A stretch of DNA of 64,000 bases from Fasciolopsis buskii (GCA_008360955.1 LUCM01001857.1:320065-384064), one strand, 5' to 3'. Counted from the stretch's first letter, positions 22,591 through 35,535 are shown. Translations and numbers: made by a program. Notes: generated by a model not told the origin, from the sequence alone.

Positions 22591-22760
22591 GTTGGCGGCC
22601 AAGCGGATAAGGTCGTGGCGTTTGGGGGTGAAGGTCGCGGGTTCGAATCTTTCCATCGCCAGTCAACTTCCCCACCTGGCAGCCGTCTGTTGGCTGCGAC
22701 CCCTTCCTGAAAATGGTATACACTGTTATTTCATAAATAAAGGAGGTAAAAAGGTAAAAA
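22591..22760 (+). mobile_element. tRNA-derived SINE, copy 3
   Basis: The best preserved copy. GGCGGCCAAGCGGATAAGG carries the A box and GGGTTCGAATC the B box (22636-22647). TGGCG at about 22594 can pair with CGCCA at 22658-22662, a vestigial acceptor stem. The body has CAGCCGTCTGTTGGCTGCGA and CACTGTTATTTCATAAATAA. The tail is a run of GGTAAAAA-type words to about 22760. An apparent 149-codon frame starting inside this SINE and continuing downstream has no coding support. Confidence 0.9.
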
Positions 22761-23954
22761 ATAAATCCATGGGATCACTTGATGCAGCCCTTGTAAATAG
22801 AGACTCTGAAGTAGTTTCCAGACATGTTGTCCATGACTTTCTGAATCCCCTACTGATCGATACTGAACCATTCGCCTTCCTGCTGGCCACGATTGGGGTT
22901 GCCCATAGATATGCGTTGCCTCGCTGTCGAACCAGTTTGCCGGAACTTCCTCAAAGATTCTTGATAGAGTCGAAATCAGAATCGCACTTTGGGAAAGCAG
23001 CCCATGGAAGGGTAGCTAAGTTCCAGTTACTCGGAACTTGATAACGACTGGTAAGACATGGGATCCTATTGGATTGTTAACCCGGTTCTGTGAGAGTCTA
23101 ATGTTATCGAGGTCGTATGCAGGTATCTGGCGTTCAGACGATCTAGGTTAAAAAGAACATCCGGAATAAGTCCCGAGTTTCTGCAGTTGATTTGCTGTAA
23201 AAAAAATATTCCTTACTCCCACTCAAATCGCAGCGGCATTAATTCCCCACAGGTGGGTTGTTTTCTTCCCATCACGTATGTTTTGTTAATATGTTCAGGG
23301 TGAGTTCCTTAGCGTCTCAAATGGATGATTTTCTTTAGTCGCTTGAGTCGGGATTTCCTTCCACTGCATTTGCTCCCAGTTGACCAGCGGCCCAGTAGAT
23401 TGCAATTTGTGCACTGAAACCTTCGTCTGGAGTCTAGCTTTCTATTCAAAAGCATTGATGCTGTCCACTTCGTCGGCTTCAGTCAACCAGCTGAACGGAA
23501 TCATGGTTTTCCTCAAGGCCATTGAGTGTAAACAACTAACGATCATTTGGCTTTCCGGTTAGCAGCCGTCAATCCATGCGCTGCACCGTGCCTAACCCTG
23601 GTTTACGGGCTGTAAAGAACTGCCATCATAAAGGTTCTCGTTAGAATATTCTTTAAACCATTAGAAGCTTGAATGAATGATGAGAACATTCAAGAACCAC
23701 ACTGTGATTTGGAACAAGATACGAGGTCGGGAAGCATGAGTTGCTTTTGATTCTGAGCACACGGTAACTGAGCCCACGCTCCCATTCGCATAGAAAACAC
23801 TACTGACAACCTCATGCGAAAAACCTCATTTCGAGTTCTCCGTCGTTGTTACTTGGGCGACAGAATCATACTTACTCAAGGGAACCCAACTAGGCGGTGT
23901 GAGAGAATGGTAGTCTAATCGGCCTTGCGCCTGATTCTAATACAGCTAGGCCAT
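22761..23954. other. No gene assigned
   Basis: The first 280 bases stay open in one frame that begins inside the SINE and shows no motif. Nothing else recognised. The part from about 23860 to 23954 directly abuts the dispersed repeat and might belong to a longer version of it. Confidence 0.35.
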
Positions 23955-24300
23955 GTCAGACAAATCGCAATCAACACACAGGCGTAGATGTAACCCAGTC
24001 TCGACAGATGATGAGAAGTGCAGAGGTCAAGATCAAATTGAGACCACATTATCCCACTGGTACCAGAGCCAAATCGACATAGTGCGGTGATGGGAAAGCA
24101 AGAATGAGAATATGTAAACTTAGAAGGCCATAACGTGAGTTGAGCCAACCGATCAGGATGAACGGTCCGGATTCGACAAGAAAACGCGATGAACTTAATC
24201 GGGCGAAATGCACTGAACAAAATGGATCAAAGAAGACGCAACCAGGATGGACGATGAAATAATGGCAGTCACTCGGGAGCAAATATGCAAGCAAAGTAAT
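23955..24300 (-). repeat. Dispersed repeat, copy A
   Basis: Read on the minus strand from about 24292, this is nearly identical to 49257-49581 on the plus strand: my alignment shows roughly a dozen substitutions over about 325 bases, plus one insertion of about 24 bases here (ATTCTCATTCTTGCTTTCCC region). Both copies stay open in a frame reading HFARLSSSRF, ESGPFILIGWLNSRYG, downstream of a start near 24294. The shared open frame may be a conserved coding piece or simply reflect recent duplication. The right-hand boundary is sharp near 23955. No terminal repeats or RT motif were seen. Confidence 0.85.
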
Positions 24301-25499
24301 CTATAAATATGTCATGATTTCATTTAACAAAATTAAATTTTGTTCCGGCTGGCTTTAGTTGTTTTCACTAAAGTTAGTATAGACCGACGATAATGATCTA
24401 CAGCTAGGATTGACTGACTGCCGAGCGGCCATTAGTCAATGAATAACAGGGAGATATAGAGATCCTTAAAAGACAATCGCTGTGCGATGGCTTAATAATG
24501 ATTAGACCGAGATTTTGCGATATTCCATCTCTAAAGCAGGATTCTGTTCAAAATTTGGGACTCCAGTTTCGAATGGGTGGCAACTATTCCATTATTGAAA
24601 CAGGTATGCGTATGCATTGTGGCAAGGCTTGATTCCTCCACGAGAGCTCAAACATTCTGATCGATTTCGCAGGTTCCTTTGACTATACCTTCTTGACCCT
24701 CTATGCTAGATTTCTGCACTGTGAATCTCTGACGGATTACTTTACCTTCTACCACTGTTTCTGTTGTCGATCTGACAAATGTCCGTCCCCACACATGAAA
24801 CAGCAGCATCTAGATAAAATAATTGGCGCACATGATTGGTTTGTGGTACATTTGGCTAGCGTTCTCAAAATTGGATTGAAGCGACTAAACGCATCATAAA
24901 TATTTATTCTCTTTGGTTACAGATCTCTATCGTGAGGCTCGGAAAATCCTGATAATCTAGGCAGCTCAAAACCAAGACCCAATCTTGTCGCTTAAGAACT
25001 CTGTTTCCAGTAGGCTTTAGGCAATCATCATTTTCCCATCAATTCGGTGCTGCTAGTAAGCTCGTCCCAGTTTTTGAAAACTCACTCTTGAGAAGTTTGC
25101 TGCAATTTAGAAGCCCCAATCCCTATGTGGACCGAAGTGACCTTTTCCTTTACCATTCCAAACTTGTGCTTCTCATCGTGGAACCAATCTATTAAGTCAT
25201 TCTGGCATTTGTCTTGTGATGGGGACCATATTTGACTGATGGAAACCGATAAAAATAAGGACATTTTCCCAAATGGAATTTGACAAACATCATCCGATTG
25301 TCTGCTCTTTAGTTTTGTTGTTCGAGAACACTTCCCAACCATGTAATAACTAACACTGAATCTCCTATCGTAGGCAGTTTGTATTGGTTTGTATAGACTT
25401 TTAAGTATAATAAATAATGTCACATTTCAGTCAAAAAATGTGAGGGCAAAAATAAAATAGGAGAAAAATAAATGAACAAAATAAAAATACACTCATCAC
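24301..25499. other. No gene assigned
   Basis: A 68-codon plus frame (24693-24899) and a 113-codon minus frame (25423-25082) have no recognisable motif or convincing splice sites. Otherwise nothing is visible. Confidence 0.35.
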
Positions 25500-26700
25500 T
25501 TCGTGAAAAATACAAAAACTCATCGGGTTGGCAAACAAACTTCCGATGTTCACACTTGGCCTTATGAACAACTTTTTTTCACTTGGTTGATTCTTCTCTT
25601 GATGGTAAGGCCAAGCAAATTAAGACTTGTTTTACTCAGCTTCCCCAGGTTTTTGGTTTCCGCGATCGATATTCACTTCTTCAGATCCTCTGCAAAAATC
25701 GTCCTCAGCCTACAGTTTTAAATACCTTACCTGAGCATTTCTAGAATTCTATGTCATTTAGTTCATCTGGTAAGAATAAGCCATCACTCGTTCCATTTAC
25801 CAGCAGAGTTCTTCAAGGGAACATTCTACTGCCGACCTGTTTTTCTTTTCTGTTCACGTTAACAAACTGACTGATTCTCCAATTTCATTGATTCCGAATA
25901 TGACGATGACGTAGTTTTCCGCTGATCTTACCATTCAGAGGGAGGTCTTAGATATCTGGAAGATAATCTAGAGGACCTTAGCAACTGACCATCTTCTTCC
26001 CCTCTGTCGTAGTAAATGTTTGAATACTAGTGTTCCCGTCAATATTAATTTTGGGCCCCGGTATTCATTGCTCCTAAAGCAGTATCGGTCAGTGCTGAAT
26101 GTCTTTAAAAACGTATCCTCTCTTGTACCTTGGTATAGATCTAACCCGTAGTCTTTCTTTGATCAAATAGGCCCAATCTAAGTTCCATTAGATGAATGAA
26201 TTCGCCTTTTGTCCGTTAGGCGTGAAAAACCACAACTGTTCTCACTGTCAAGTCGCTATAACTGCTTGCACGTTGCAGTAAAATTATCAGGAATACACTT
26301 AGGGATTTCATTTTTTAAAAACATTCTGGTGTGTGCAGCAGATGTTCACGTAGTGTCATTGTCTGCACAAAGTATTTTCAAAAACATTTTCTTATTCTCC
26401 AACTCGTTCCGTATTTAGGCACTTCCTCTCTCGTTATTTCACTTACACGATCTGCCTTATTCCTTGCCTTTTTCGTTTAGGGATAAATCATGAGCTGGTA
26501 TTGAGCGACCGTACAGCTCAAATCCATTGATATCCCACCTAGTTAGCATTAATCCTTCTGCACTACAGCTTATCGTTTATTTACCATGACGTTCACTTCA
26601 TCCCTATGCGTATTGGTATGTCTACTTTACCCAAATATCTCTTGTTCCTTTCATGCGCCTGTGCGCAACACTCTTCTTGGTCCAATTGCTTAAAAGTAGC
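25500..26700 (+). mobile_element. CR1/L2-like LINE reverse transcriptase remnant
   Basis: A heavily frameshifted plus-strand RT. At about 25800-25870 it reads VPFTSRVLQGN and LLPTCFSF (family: TSGVPQGSVLAPTLFS), then LFTLTN-LTDSPISLIP. The active-site segment near 25900 is E-Y-D-D-D-V-V-F-S instead of KYADDVVFS, so the aspartates may survive although the frame does not. Further on come SKCLNTSVPVNINFGPRYSL and LYLGIDLTRSLS near 26125-26160 (family: KYLGV-L---LSW). Weak C-terminal similarity continues to about 26660. It resembles the 8 kb LINE more than the 4.5-6.8 kb one. Confidence 0.68.
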
Positions 26701-27187
26701 ATTTTAATCGATCTGATTTGACTTGACAAAAATCGAATGATAATGCCGGGATTTTGTCAGTGTCTGGACATCGACAGATCGTCAGTTTCAAAGGCCTTGA
26801 TTACCATTCAGCTTCTTTTTTGGGAAGCAGTGAATTGCTTTATCAAGATGACACAATCGGAAGGGAGACTTGAAAGATGTGTCAGAACCGAAATCACCGG
26901 TCTTTTGTTTGGAGAATACTGAGTGATTTGGTTTGGATACAACGATGCACAAATGATCCTTCACTTTCAGCGTGTTCCTTTTGCACGACTGGGCTAAACC
27001 CAGATACAGTGCCAACCGGTGTCAACACAGATACTTCATAAAATTACTTAAAGGTCAAAAATGGCCTTCTGCTGGATGGAAACAGCTGAATCTTATCCAA
27101 TGTGTTGACTGAGTTCGTGCTGATCGATTAATGTCATGTCACCGGGCTGACAGTCAAACATCCCCATGCTCGGGTGCACACGCGCGT

Positions 27188-27222
<35 letters not shown>

Positions 27223-29384
27223 CAGTGAGACAGATACGGACTTCCTTCATGGTCCCCCTAAGCCAATAGGTGTTAGGTCGAGCATTGGGGTCCAGTGAGA
27301 AATCGGATGTTCATACCTCATGATGAACCACGTCACAGGCAAAAGAAAAAACCTTTAAATTACCGATATTATTTCGTCATCATGTCAGTGCTTACATTTG
27401 TAAGTGCTTCGACATTCCTTGGATGGGGAAAGACAGAGTCATTTGGGTTGAGATCGAAACTGTCGGTTGGCTAGACCATTCCAGCAGGGCTACAGAAGAA
27501 TAAGAAACTGAATGTTGGGTTAACTCCAACCGTTATTATCGGTGCCGTCATTCCGTAATATCGAATTTCCGTTTTAGTACATGTTTCGGAAACACTCAAA
27601 TCACGTAACCCAGTCAGCGGCAGAATGTTCATACCCTCCTGTTTTTGTAACATTCCCGCTTCTGTGTGGGACATTACAACTGCTTTAGCGAATGAGAAGA
27701 ACAGTAAGGGAGAAATGGGAAGTAAAATGAAACACTACAGTGTTAGTCACATATATGATAGTTCCTCTATCCTTCACCATCACTTCCATGCCATTGATTT
27801 TTTATCAGGATCCATGGGTGGTCAGTAAACTTGACATTGCCTGGTCGCCTGAAAATTTAGGGGATTCTACTCTAACCTTTGAACATATGGTCTAACCTAC
27901 AAGAGAAAAGGACGAGTTGAAGGTCCCGTAACCCACGGGGGACTGGTGAGTGATTACTCGGTTCATCCGCCCTTCAGATGAAACTAGACATTTCGGATTC
28001 CCGGAAAACACTTTCACCACAGATGCCGATGAACACAGAGTTCCTTGCCTCGTAAGCCGCCCCAGATTCTTTTGGGATCAGGGTTTAGCTATCTCTTCTT
28101 GACGGACTAAAAGAGATCAGTCATCGTGATGGACAGCGCGGGGGATTCGCCTTGGTTCTTGCAGTTCGGTGAAAACACCTGTATCATGCGGAGGTGGGAT
28201 GAACTTCTTCAGAAGAGGCTATTTGGGGCGCATGGTCATTTAGGAGTATTTCCAGAGGAGTTCAGGGCCACTAGCCAAATTAGACCTTGAACCACCCGGC
28301 CCCAACTGCGCTGACGTACTTTGAGGCATTACTGCTAGTAATTTCGCCACCATTAGGAGTACTGCCATTAATGCTAATACTGTCACAGGCTCTCTTGCGC
28401 ACCAATGCACCGGTCATGTGTAACGCCCAAGTGTGAAATTTTTCCGGTTAACCTATTGCAAACCAAAATCACGAAAAAAAAATGGAAGCCACTCCCCCGA
28501 AAAAAGCGTTGCCTTCAGCTGGGTTACCATGCGAACGAAGAAAGTCAACAGTGAATGGAGTGACCGTCTAGCTCCAGAACATTGGGAAGCCTCATAAGTA
28601 TCATATCTAGGTCATAGGTCACCTCTATGTCGACTGAAGTCTATTCCGGTTATTGTTACTCTTATTTCTGAATTTGGATGCACGAATATGCTCACCGAAT
28701 AGACCTCTCGCGTGACAAAACTCAACGTATGGAGTGTAAACGACTGAGCTTTAACCTCGGCTTGCCTGACTAATTCCAGTCCCATAGTCACATGCTCTCA
28801 AATGCCTTGCGGTTTGTGTTTCACAAGCTGAATCAGCAGGGTCATGCAAATCGGCGTCATGGTCAGATGGAAGGAACTTCGACTACTTAAATAGAGCGAA
28901 ACAAAATGATTGGGTGCACAGGGAAACTTCATTGAGTAAGGCTGACATCTGTAACCCAGTGACTGGCACATTGTCACCTGTACGAATAAACAAGTTATCC
29001 TTATACACATTCAATGGGTTATCGATTTCGTTGATTCACTTCACAGCCGTTCAGATCAGTAGCTTTAAACGATTAGACGGCTTCGCGATCCATATCTAAC
29101 AAGAAGTTTGTTGTCGCTGGGCAGACTAGATCAGAACCGAGGAAGACCAACTGGGGACTAACATGGCCGAAAGCACCAGTGAATATACTGATCGAAAGTT
29201 AGACGGGAGAAACAGGTGACCCTTGATCAGTAATCCTGAAAGTCGCAGAGGTTAGGCCCGAGAGTTTTGCTAGGATTCTGCGCTAAAAACCCACCTGATG
29301 CATGTGCAGTGAAACCCGAGGAAATGCAGTACTTTTGTCACTTGAATACATTCGTTTTTTTTTGTCGAAATTTCATATTTGGGC
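26701..29384. other. No gene assigned
   Basis: A CA microsatellite lies at 27190-27219. Frames on opposite strands overlap at 26737-27015 and 27471-27828 without motifs. The 27900-28350 stretch is somewhat GC-richer and low in long frames; I cannot say what it is. Confidence 0.35.
27190..27219. repeat. (CA)n microsatellite
   Basis: About 14 perfect CA units, preceded by CGCGCGTACATA, itself alternating purine/pyrimidine. Confidence 0.95.
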
Positions 29385-29480
29385 AAAGTGGTTGTGGTTG
29401 TGGTGGTTGTGGTTGTGGTTGTCGTCATCGTCGTCGTCATCGTCGTCGTCATCGTCGGCGTCATCGTCGGCGTCTTTATT
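29385..29480 (+). repeat. Compound repeat: (GTGGTT)n then (TCG/TCA)n
   Basis: The first ~35 bases alternate GTGGTTGTGGTG words; the next ~55 are TCGTCGTCATCG triplets. Because no triplet is a stop in several phases, five open frames on both strands overlap here, encoding runs such as Ser, Asp, Val or His-Arg. They are artefacts of the repeat. The triplets drift to GGCGTC at the 3' side. Confidence 0.93.
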
Positions 29481-32400
29481 GCAGCCCCTGCCCCTGCTGT
29501 TGCCGCTGTACTTCTCACAAAAATGGAGACAGCAAAAACACAGAAAGGCATGAAACTTTTGTTGGCATATCCCTCGCACCTTCTCTTCATTAATGGTGAG
29601 CAAAAAAGCAAAATCTGTGGTCGAATTTCGGTTGCTTTTGGTCGGAATTACACGTTCATCCTTGCTGCCTCTTTCATTTCAGACGTTTCAGTCATTCTCT
29701 AATTCTGTCTTGAATAGGTCTCGTCTCCCTGAACAAAGCGCGATATACAATTTTCAGTCAGAAGGCGTCAATTTTCCTCATTCTACCAGTCTAAAATAAT
29801 ACCTTTTGAATTCGCTTCATTCCACTCGCAAAGGGAGAAAGTGACAAACTGGAGTCTAAATCTTGTTTTTGGCGAAACATCAGCAAACATCACGAATTTA
29901 TTTACAGGTTTTTCTTATTGTTTCTATTAGTAGATTATAATATGGTTAGCTAAACATGTGTGACATTAGTTATCCAGGTTAACTAGCCTAAACAAGAAAA
30001 TGGAATCTTCATGGGACATGGAAATTTCATAAACGAACTTAGAAGAGTCATAAAATTTACTCAAAATGACTTTCACGAATGACAAAAACGTCTCGTGACC
30101 AACAGACTCACTTATTTTGGAGAGTATTCTCCCCACGATTATGCCTATATTCATAGAATGAAGACAAGAATCTGATAACTGGGATATTTCATTAAATGGA
30201 GCCTTGTAATCATGGTTGATCAAGAACAGGAAATGTTCGTTTATGAAGGTAACCTTGTGTCAAGGTCATCTAGGAGCGCTGAGTTAACTCCTTGCGTTGT
30301 TATCATCAGGTAGTGGAACAGTGAGTGAGAACTGGGCAGATCTGTTGACATCATAATTTGTATGATGATTAGCTGATTAAGAACCTCGGTCATTTTATCG
30401 ATTTGTATTCAAGCTTTTCTAGTGATTTGAACTAAATCGAACCACTGTTTACATGACATTAAATGAATGAACTGTGCCAAAGACGACTTTTGCGCGAGAA
30501 ATCAATCGTGTTTCAAAGCTACCACAGAGTTACTGTTGTTTATGTTAAAATTTCGCGAAAGAAGTTCTTTCCTCTTGTCCTGACACAGATTATTACCGAT
30601 ATTTCATGCAGTTTGGCCTGGACAGAATTGATTAATATGTAAACGTTCCAAAAGTTAGCGGATATGGAGTGGGGATTAGTCGTACAATAAAACAGGGAAT
30701 ATAATTATACTGTATAAGAGTGGGAAATGTTGAGCGCCTTAATCTGGTGACCCGTTAATTTCGTTGATGATTGCGTGATACGTGATGGCCCGAAATGTTT
30801 ACTCTTGCACGAATAAAATGAGAAAAGCTTTACAAACGGATCAAATCGAAAGAATGCACTGAGGATAGGAAGAATTTTGTCTTTGTAGTGGCGAAGATGT
30901 TTATTTATTCAGCGAAAACAAACAATGAAAAAACAGTAGTCTGTGAAAGAAGCTCCGTGACTCACTGTACCAGAATTCCGTAAATGTTATTCTAAATAGA
31001 ATGATTTTTTTCGGTTTGACGTGAATCCGGTGAAATCACGTATGGGTCCAGAGTATGCTTCATATAAGAAATCACCGCAGCCTGACTCTTGATCCTGTTC
31101 AAAATATGTTTCATGTCGTGACGTGACCACGTGATTAGCTATCTAATCAGAGAATAATAACTTAGGGATCTTCAAATTTCCTTGATCATGGACTAGAAGC
31201 AATTTCTTACTGGAGATGCTGAAGACCACAAAAAATGATGAAAAATTCGTGAAGAATAGTGACGAATCGGTCGATTGTCACTGTTGGAGTTCTAGCAATG
31301 TATCCCTCAAGCTGATGTCAACCAGTTTCACTTTGTTGTTCCTGGCACAATGTTAATGTCATGATGAAGATATACACATCATGGCTAAATTGGCCTGTGT
31401 CCGGTAGATAACTCGAAAGCTAACGGCTAACTACCCAACAGATCGGCTAGTTCGTGCATGGATATATTGCTTTCTCCTCTTTGGATTATTTTGAAACCTG
31501 AAGGCTGTACCCCTCAAATCTCATAGACTCTCTCTATATCATTCTGTTCTCCTCTTTTTGAAAATTCTCCTTCTGCGTCGTCTTTTCTACCTTTTCCTAC
31601 CTCATATGGCTGCTTCACAGTTTGGCTATTTTGATTCCAAATCACTCACCCTTGCTTTCGGATTCCGCAAGCCAGATAGGCTGTTTGGCCGGGGCGGCGT
31701 GTCTATGTCAGATCACCTAGGGTAATCGTTTAACTATTCCCTGATCGAACAAGAAGTCGGACTTCATCCTATTCCCAAATGGAATTCAATTCCACGTTTA
31801 CCGAATTAGAATATTTGTAGTCGCCGCACCGTTGGGTTCCCCCAGGAAAAGATCTGAACTTAACAGTAAACAATTACTATGCGCTGAAGTGACCTGAATT
31901 GAACCGAGTTCTAGGTTGGTTAAATACCAAACGTTTAATCGTCCACAAAACAAAGAATCAGATTAATCATTAGACTGTTTTCAACCGACTGTTGGATATC
32001 AAATGAAACGCGGTCGTGTATGGTGAAAGTGGCCTTAATATATCCATACCGTTCCTATTCGTGCACTCATTCCAGATGTCCCATCATCTACCAAGGCAAT
32101 CCTGTCAGTGCGTCAGTTTAATAGTTACCAGCAGTAACCACCTATTTTGACTTGATTCGTATTTTTCCAATGTGTTTGCAGGAATATCCTATTTGTCCGA
32201 TAAAAGCAGTTGTTGAGATGACACGACAACGAGACTGTTGATGTTTAAAAACCAATTTCTGAACGTCGACCAAACCAATCAACTGGAGAAATGTAACTCT
32301 CTTTTAGTTCGGCTCGTGCACATTGAAACTGAAAAAGGTTATCAGTATAAATGAAAATAAGCAAGTCAAATTTTGGCTCCACATACCTTTGGTAACCAAT

Positions 32401-32616
32401 GAGTAGATTTTGGAATGTTACTGACTCTTGTTAATTGGTCGACCATTTTGGATACAAGTCTGATCATAAAGTAACCTAGTTCTTATCCGTGTCTGGTTCA
32501 ATCTTGCTCCGATATTGTCTGCAGGTTGACGTTGATTCAGAATCACTTTCGTGATACACGTGACATGTTCAGTTTAGGCTACACGTAGGACCACGTGGGG
32601 CAAACGCGTGCTGCCA
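29481..32616. other. No gene assigned
   Basis: More than 3 kb with very few open frames; only an 85-codon minus frame at 29966-30223 and short ones near 29600. AT-rich around 29900-30700. No retroelement motif was recognised. Confidence 0.35.
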
Positions 32617-32637
32617 ACACACACACACACACACACG
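32617..32637. repeat. (CA)n microsatellite
   Basis: Ten CA units between CTGCCAA and CGACAATA. Confidence 0.95.
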
Positions 32638-35424
32638 ACAATATTTGGTGCCGCCCAATCACCGGTGGTATGGTGATTGGTATTCCGAAGACCAGTGTAA
32701 CTGTTGCAATTGGTTGAGGTGTAACCCATGGGTTGGTGTTGTACATCATTATCCGTTGTGACTAGCACGTGAAAACCCAGTCAACCGTGATCCGGATCGA
32801 TCAATAAAGCGTTCCGTCCTATAACCTTCGCATAAATGATTGCGCACAGTAAGCAGCAGCCTTTAGCTCCTTTTTATGGTATTCATCACTGATTGTCAGC
32901 GTGCGTGAGAGCTTCATTGAATCATTTCCTTAGCGGTGGGAATCGTTCGGAGTGCGCACTCTTCCCAGTTGAAACTGAGATTCTGATCCCGAGGTAGCAG
33001 ATCACTCGTAGGCAAACCTGACCAACAGGATAGCGGGGATGAACAGTTTAGAGTCGATTCAGACAACTTGTTGCCATGAGTTTGAATCGCAAATATGCAC
33101 GTCGGGTTCATGACCTATTCCAAAGGGGACAAAATGAGTAAGGATTGTACAGGTCAAGGTACCTACAAATTTGGATGAAAAAGAAACTACGTCGTATCTC
33201 CATCACTTTCACTGATCATCTGAGCGTTGCTATTGCTGACTAATCAATATGAAATTGGGTTCCTTTGGAAAACTAGAATTGCGGAGGAAATTTTTCAATT
33301 ATTCATATAAATAATCTCTAGCTTTGTCTGTTACGGAGTTTTATTATTCACAAAACTTGATTTATGATATTTTAACTGCTATGAAAAATTAAACCAGATA
33401 ATGTTCTCACTTCTGATCTGGGAAAATGCCTATTCCTAGGAACACTTCTTCTGTAGTCAAGAATATCAGCAAAAGAAATGAACATGGCTTGGTAAAAACG
33501 CACAACAAACAAGAGCAATACTCGCTGTACGCAATAAGCGAGAAGAAACAGAAGTTCCTTTTTGTCACACAACACGGGCCATTTGTCAGTCTCTTTTAGT
33601 CTCATAAAATGTAGTTAGATTGGTGTCGAACCCAACGTAGTTCCGCTTAATTACATTTTTTTCAATGCCAATTTCACAGGCATTTTCAATGGCTTGTTTT
33701 TTCAAACTCCTCCTCAGTCTTCAGATTAATCCCCGGTTAGGCCTGCACGGGGACCATTGGATGCTGTTGAGTATACATTTCACCATCACATAACCTAAAC
33801 AGTATTTGTGCGAAACAGATCAGTAAAAAATAACTATAATCCATTACACTTAGTGACTTGTATATCTGCGTGTGGTCTTCCAAGTGCGGATACTGGCTGT
33901 CACCTGATAGTTTTACATAGACGAAAATAAAGTACATACTCACACTCACACTGATGAAGGCGGTTACACGGAGAAGTAATCTGTAGACAGTGTACCCCGT
34001 CAACGTAAGGACACGGTTGTAGCTACTCGGGTTTCCGATTGTCTCACGTATACGCGGTCGTGCAACCACATTTAAACGTCAACAGCTCAAGTTCCACTTG
34101 ATTGGTGGCCCCGTCAGCAACAGACACGAGTTTGTTCTTGTTTCAAGCATCCACCTCATTTTGGCATCCGGCTGATTTCAATCGCACTGGGCCTAAATAT
34201 GACTAAATTTTACCAGGTCTTCTACAAGGGATTCTGTTCATGCGAATTCTTGGATTTATTGAGCAAAAGAACGGTCATTTACAATATAAAAGTTAAATTT
34301 ATTGAAACATATATATACATATATAATGCTTGCATTTGAAACACGCTATTCCTCTGATGATTTGGAACAGAAAATAATAACTACAGCTTACTTGACTCAT
34401 TTATTGAACACTTTTGCTTCGCCATAACGGAGTGTCTACTGCTGACTGATACTCTAAACATTTCCATATAATCAGTCGCCTTGGAAAAATAATAAAAAAG
34501 AATGTGATGTTGCTTGGCGATTGGCAAGTCTGCAGACAATTCTTTATCCTAAGGTGACGCAGACTTTATTTCATCGTTGCTTGGGAATGGCCTCTGTATT
34601 CTTTCCGCTTATAACCGGTAGCTCGCGTTCCAAGTCAACTAAATATTGCGTCATCGAAAGACGGTGAGTGATGGCTGATGGTGGCATTTTAAAGGTTTCA
34701 GCTTGAATCAGTCAAATTGCCGAATGGTTCGGTGCTGGTAATGCGTGCTCTTGTGCAATTTGGGCGGGCATCCATTGATTCCTAAATGAAATATCCAAAC
34801 ACCATTCGGTGTGTTGTGCTTCATCCGGCTGCGTGCACACGGTACAGGGGAGGGTTGTGTCCCTGTATGAATTCGTGTCCCGCCGAGGCCGAGAACCTTT
34901 CACAAGTGGAGCAACTCTACGTTTGTGAAAATCTGTCATCCAAGCTTTAACTTTATCAGAATGCGTTCACACTACAAAATTTTAACAGCATTTTCATTAC
35001 GCAGTTGCCAACCCGCTCACAGTGGTTATTCCACCCCGTAGGCATTGAAATTGGTTACAGATCGTATTTCGTGTGCAGGAGTCGACATTATTTTGCCGGG
35101 GTATGGTAATCCGTCGTTCACACATTGAATCTGCGACATAATAAGGTCAGGGGAGTCAGATCTAAGTCAGATTTGGGCAGACAATTTGCATCATGTGCAA
35201 ATAGTGTCCCGCACTTCTCTACCAATTGGGTCACTTCTCCAACATTTTTTAGGCTCACGGTCTTCGAATTAACTAGTCGAGGTAGGAGCTTTCAGTCAAA
35301 ACTTCTAGCATTCTTCGCAGATGATTGTCATCGAGGAGGAAAAGTCACCCGTTTTTTTAATTTTATTCGCATTCCTTTGAATTCATTTTTAATAGCGACA
35401 AAGTAAGGCAAAGAATTTACAGAA
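32638..35424. other. Mostly unassigned; weak membrane-like frame at 33737-34069 (minus)
   Basis: A 110-codon minus frame at 34069-33737 contains LLLRVTAFISVSVSMYFIFV, a possible membrane segment. Within it GTGAGTGTGAGT (donor-like) and CTATGTAAAACTATCAG (acceptor-like) bracket 46-48 bases that could be a mini-intron, followed by GDSQYPHLEDHTQIYK. The acceptor for the first piece is not visible, so I do not call an exon. A 75-codon minus frame at 34939-34712 and a 93-codon plus frame at 35125-35406 have no motif. Confidence 0.3.
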
Positions 35425-35535
35425 AATGGTTGGCGACCGAGTCCAGAAGCGGCTGGAAGTCGGGGGGAGTCGAACCCGTCATGTTCATGTTCAAAGCCTG
35501 CAGTGCTAACGGCTGGACCGCAGCGGGTTCGAAAA
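35425..35535 (-). mobile_element. tRNA-like SINE or tRNA pseudogene, second type
   Basis: On the minus strand (from about 35527) GCGGTCCAGCCGTTAGCACT matches a tRNA A box and D arm, and GACGGGTTCGACTCCCC (about 35476-35460) a B box and T arm. The A-to-B spacing is near that of a real tRNA. Between them AACATGAACATGAAC-like duplicated words replace the anticodon arm, so it is not a functional tRNA. Downstream, CGACTTCCAGCCGCTTCTGG could be a SINE body. It differs from the four-copy SINE family here. Confidence 0.6.

Noticed and set aside
22591..22663. Functional tRNA gene
   Set aside because: A and B boxes are present but only five acceptor pairs form, the anticodon arm is not recognisable, and the body and A-rich tail are shared with three other copies, which is SINE structure.
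22592..23041. 149-codon plus-strand frame
   Set aside because: It begins inside the tRNA-like head of SINE copy 3 and reads through the SINE tail, so it is not a gene.
29267..29702. Overlapping frames with poly-Asp, poly-Ser or poly-Val
   Set aside because: All are produced by the GTGGTT/TCG compound repeat; no splice or start context supports any one of them.
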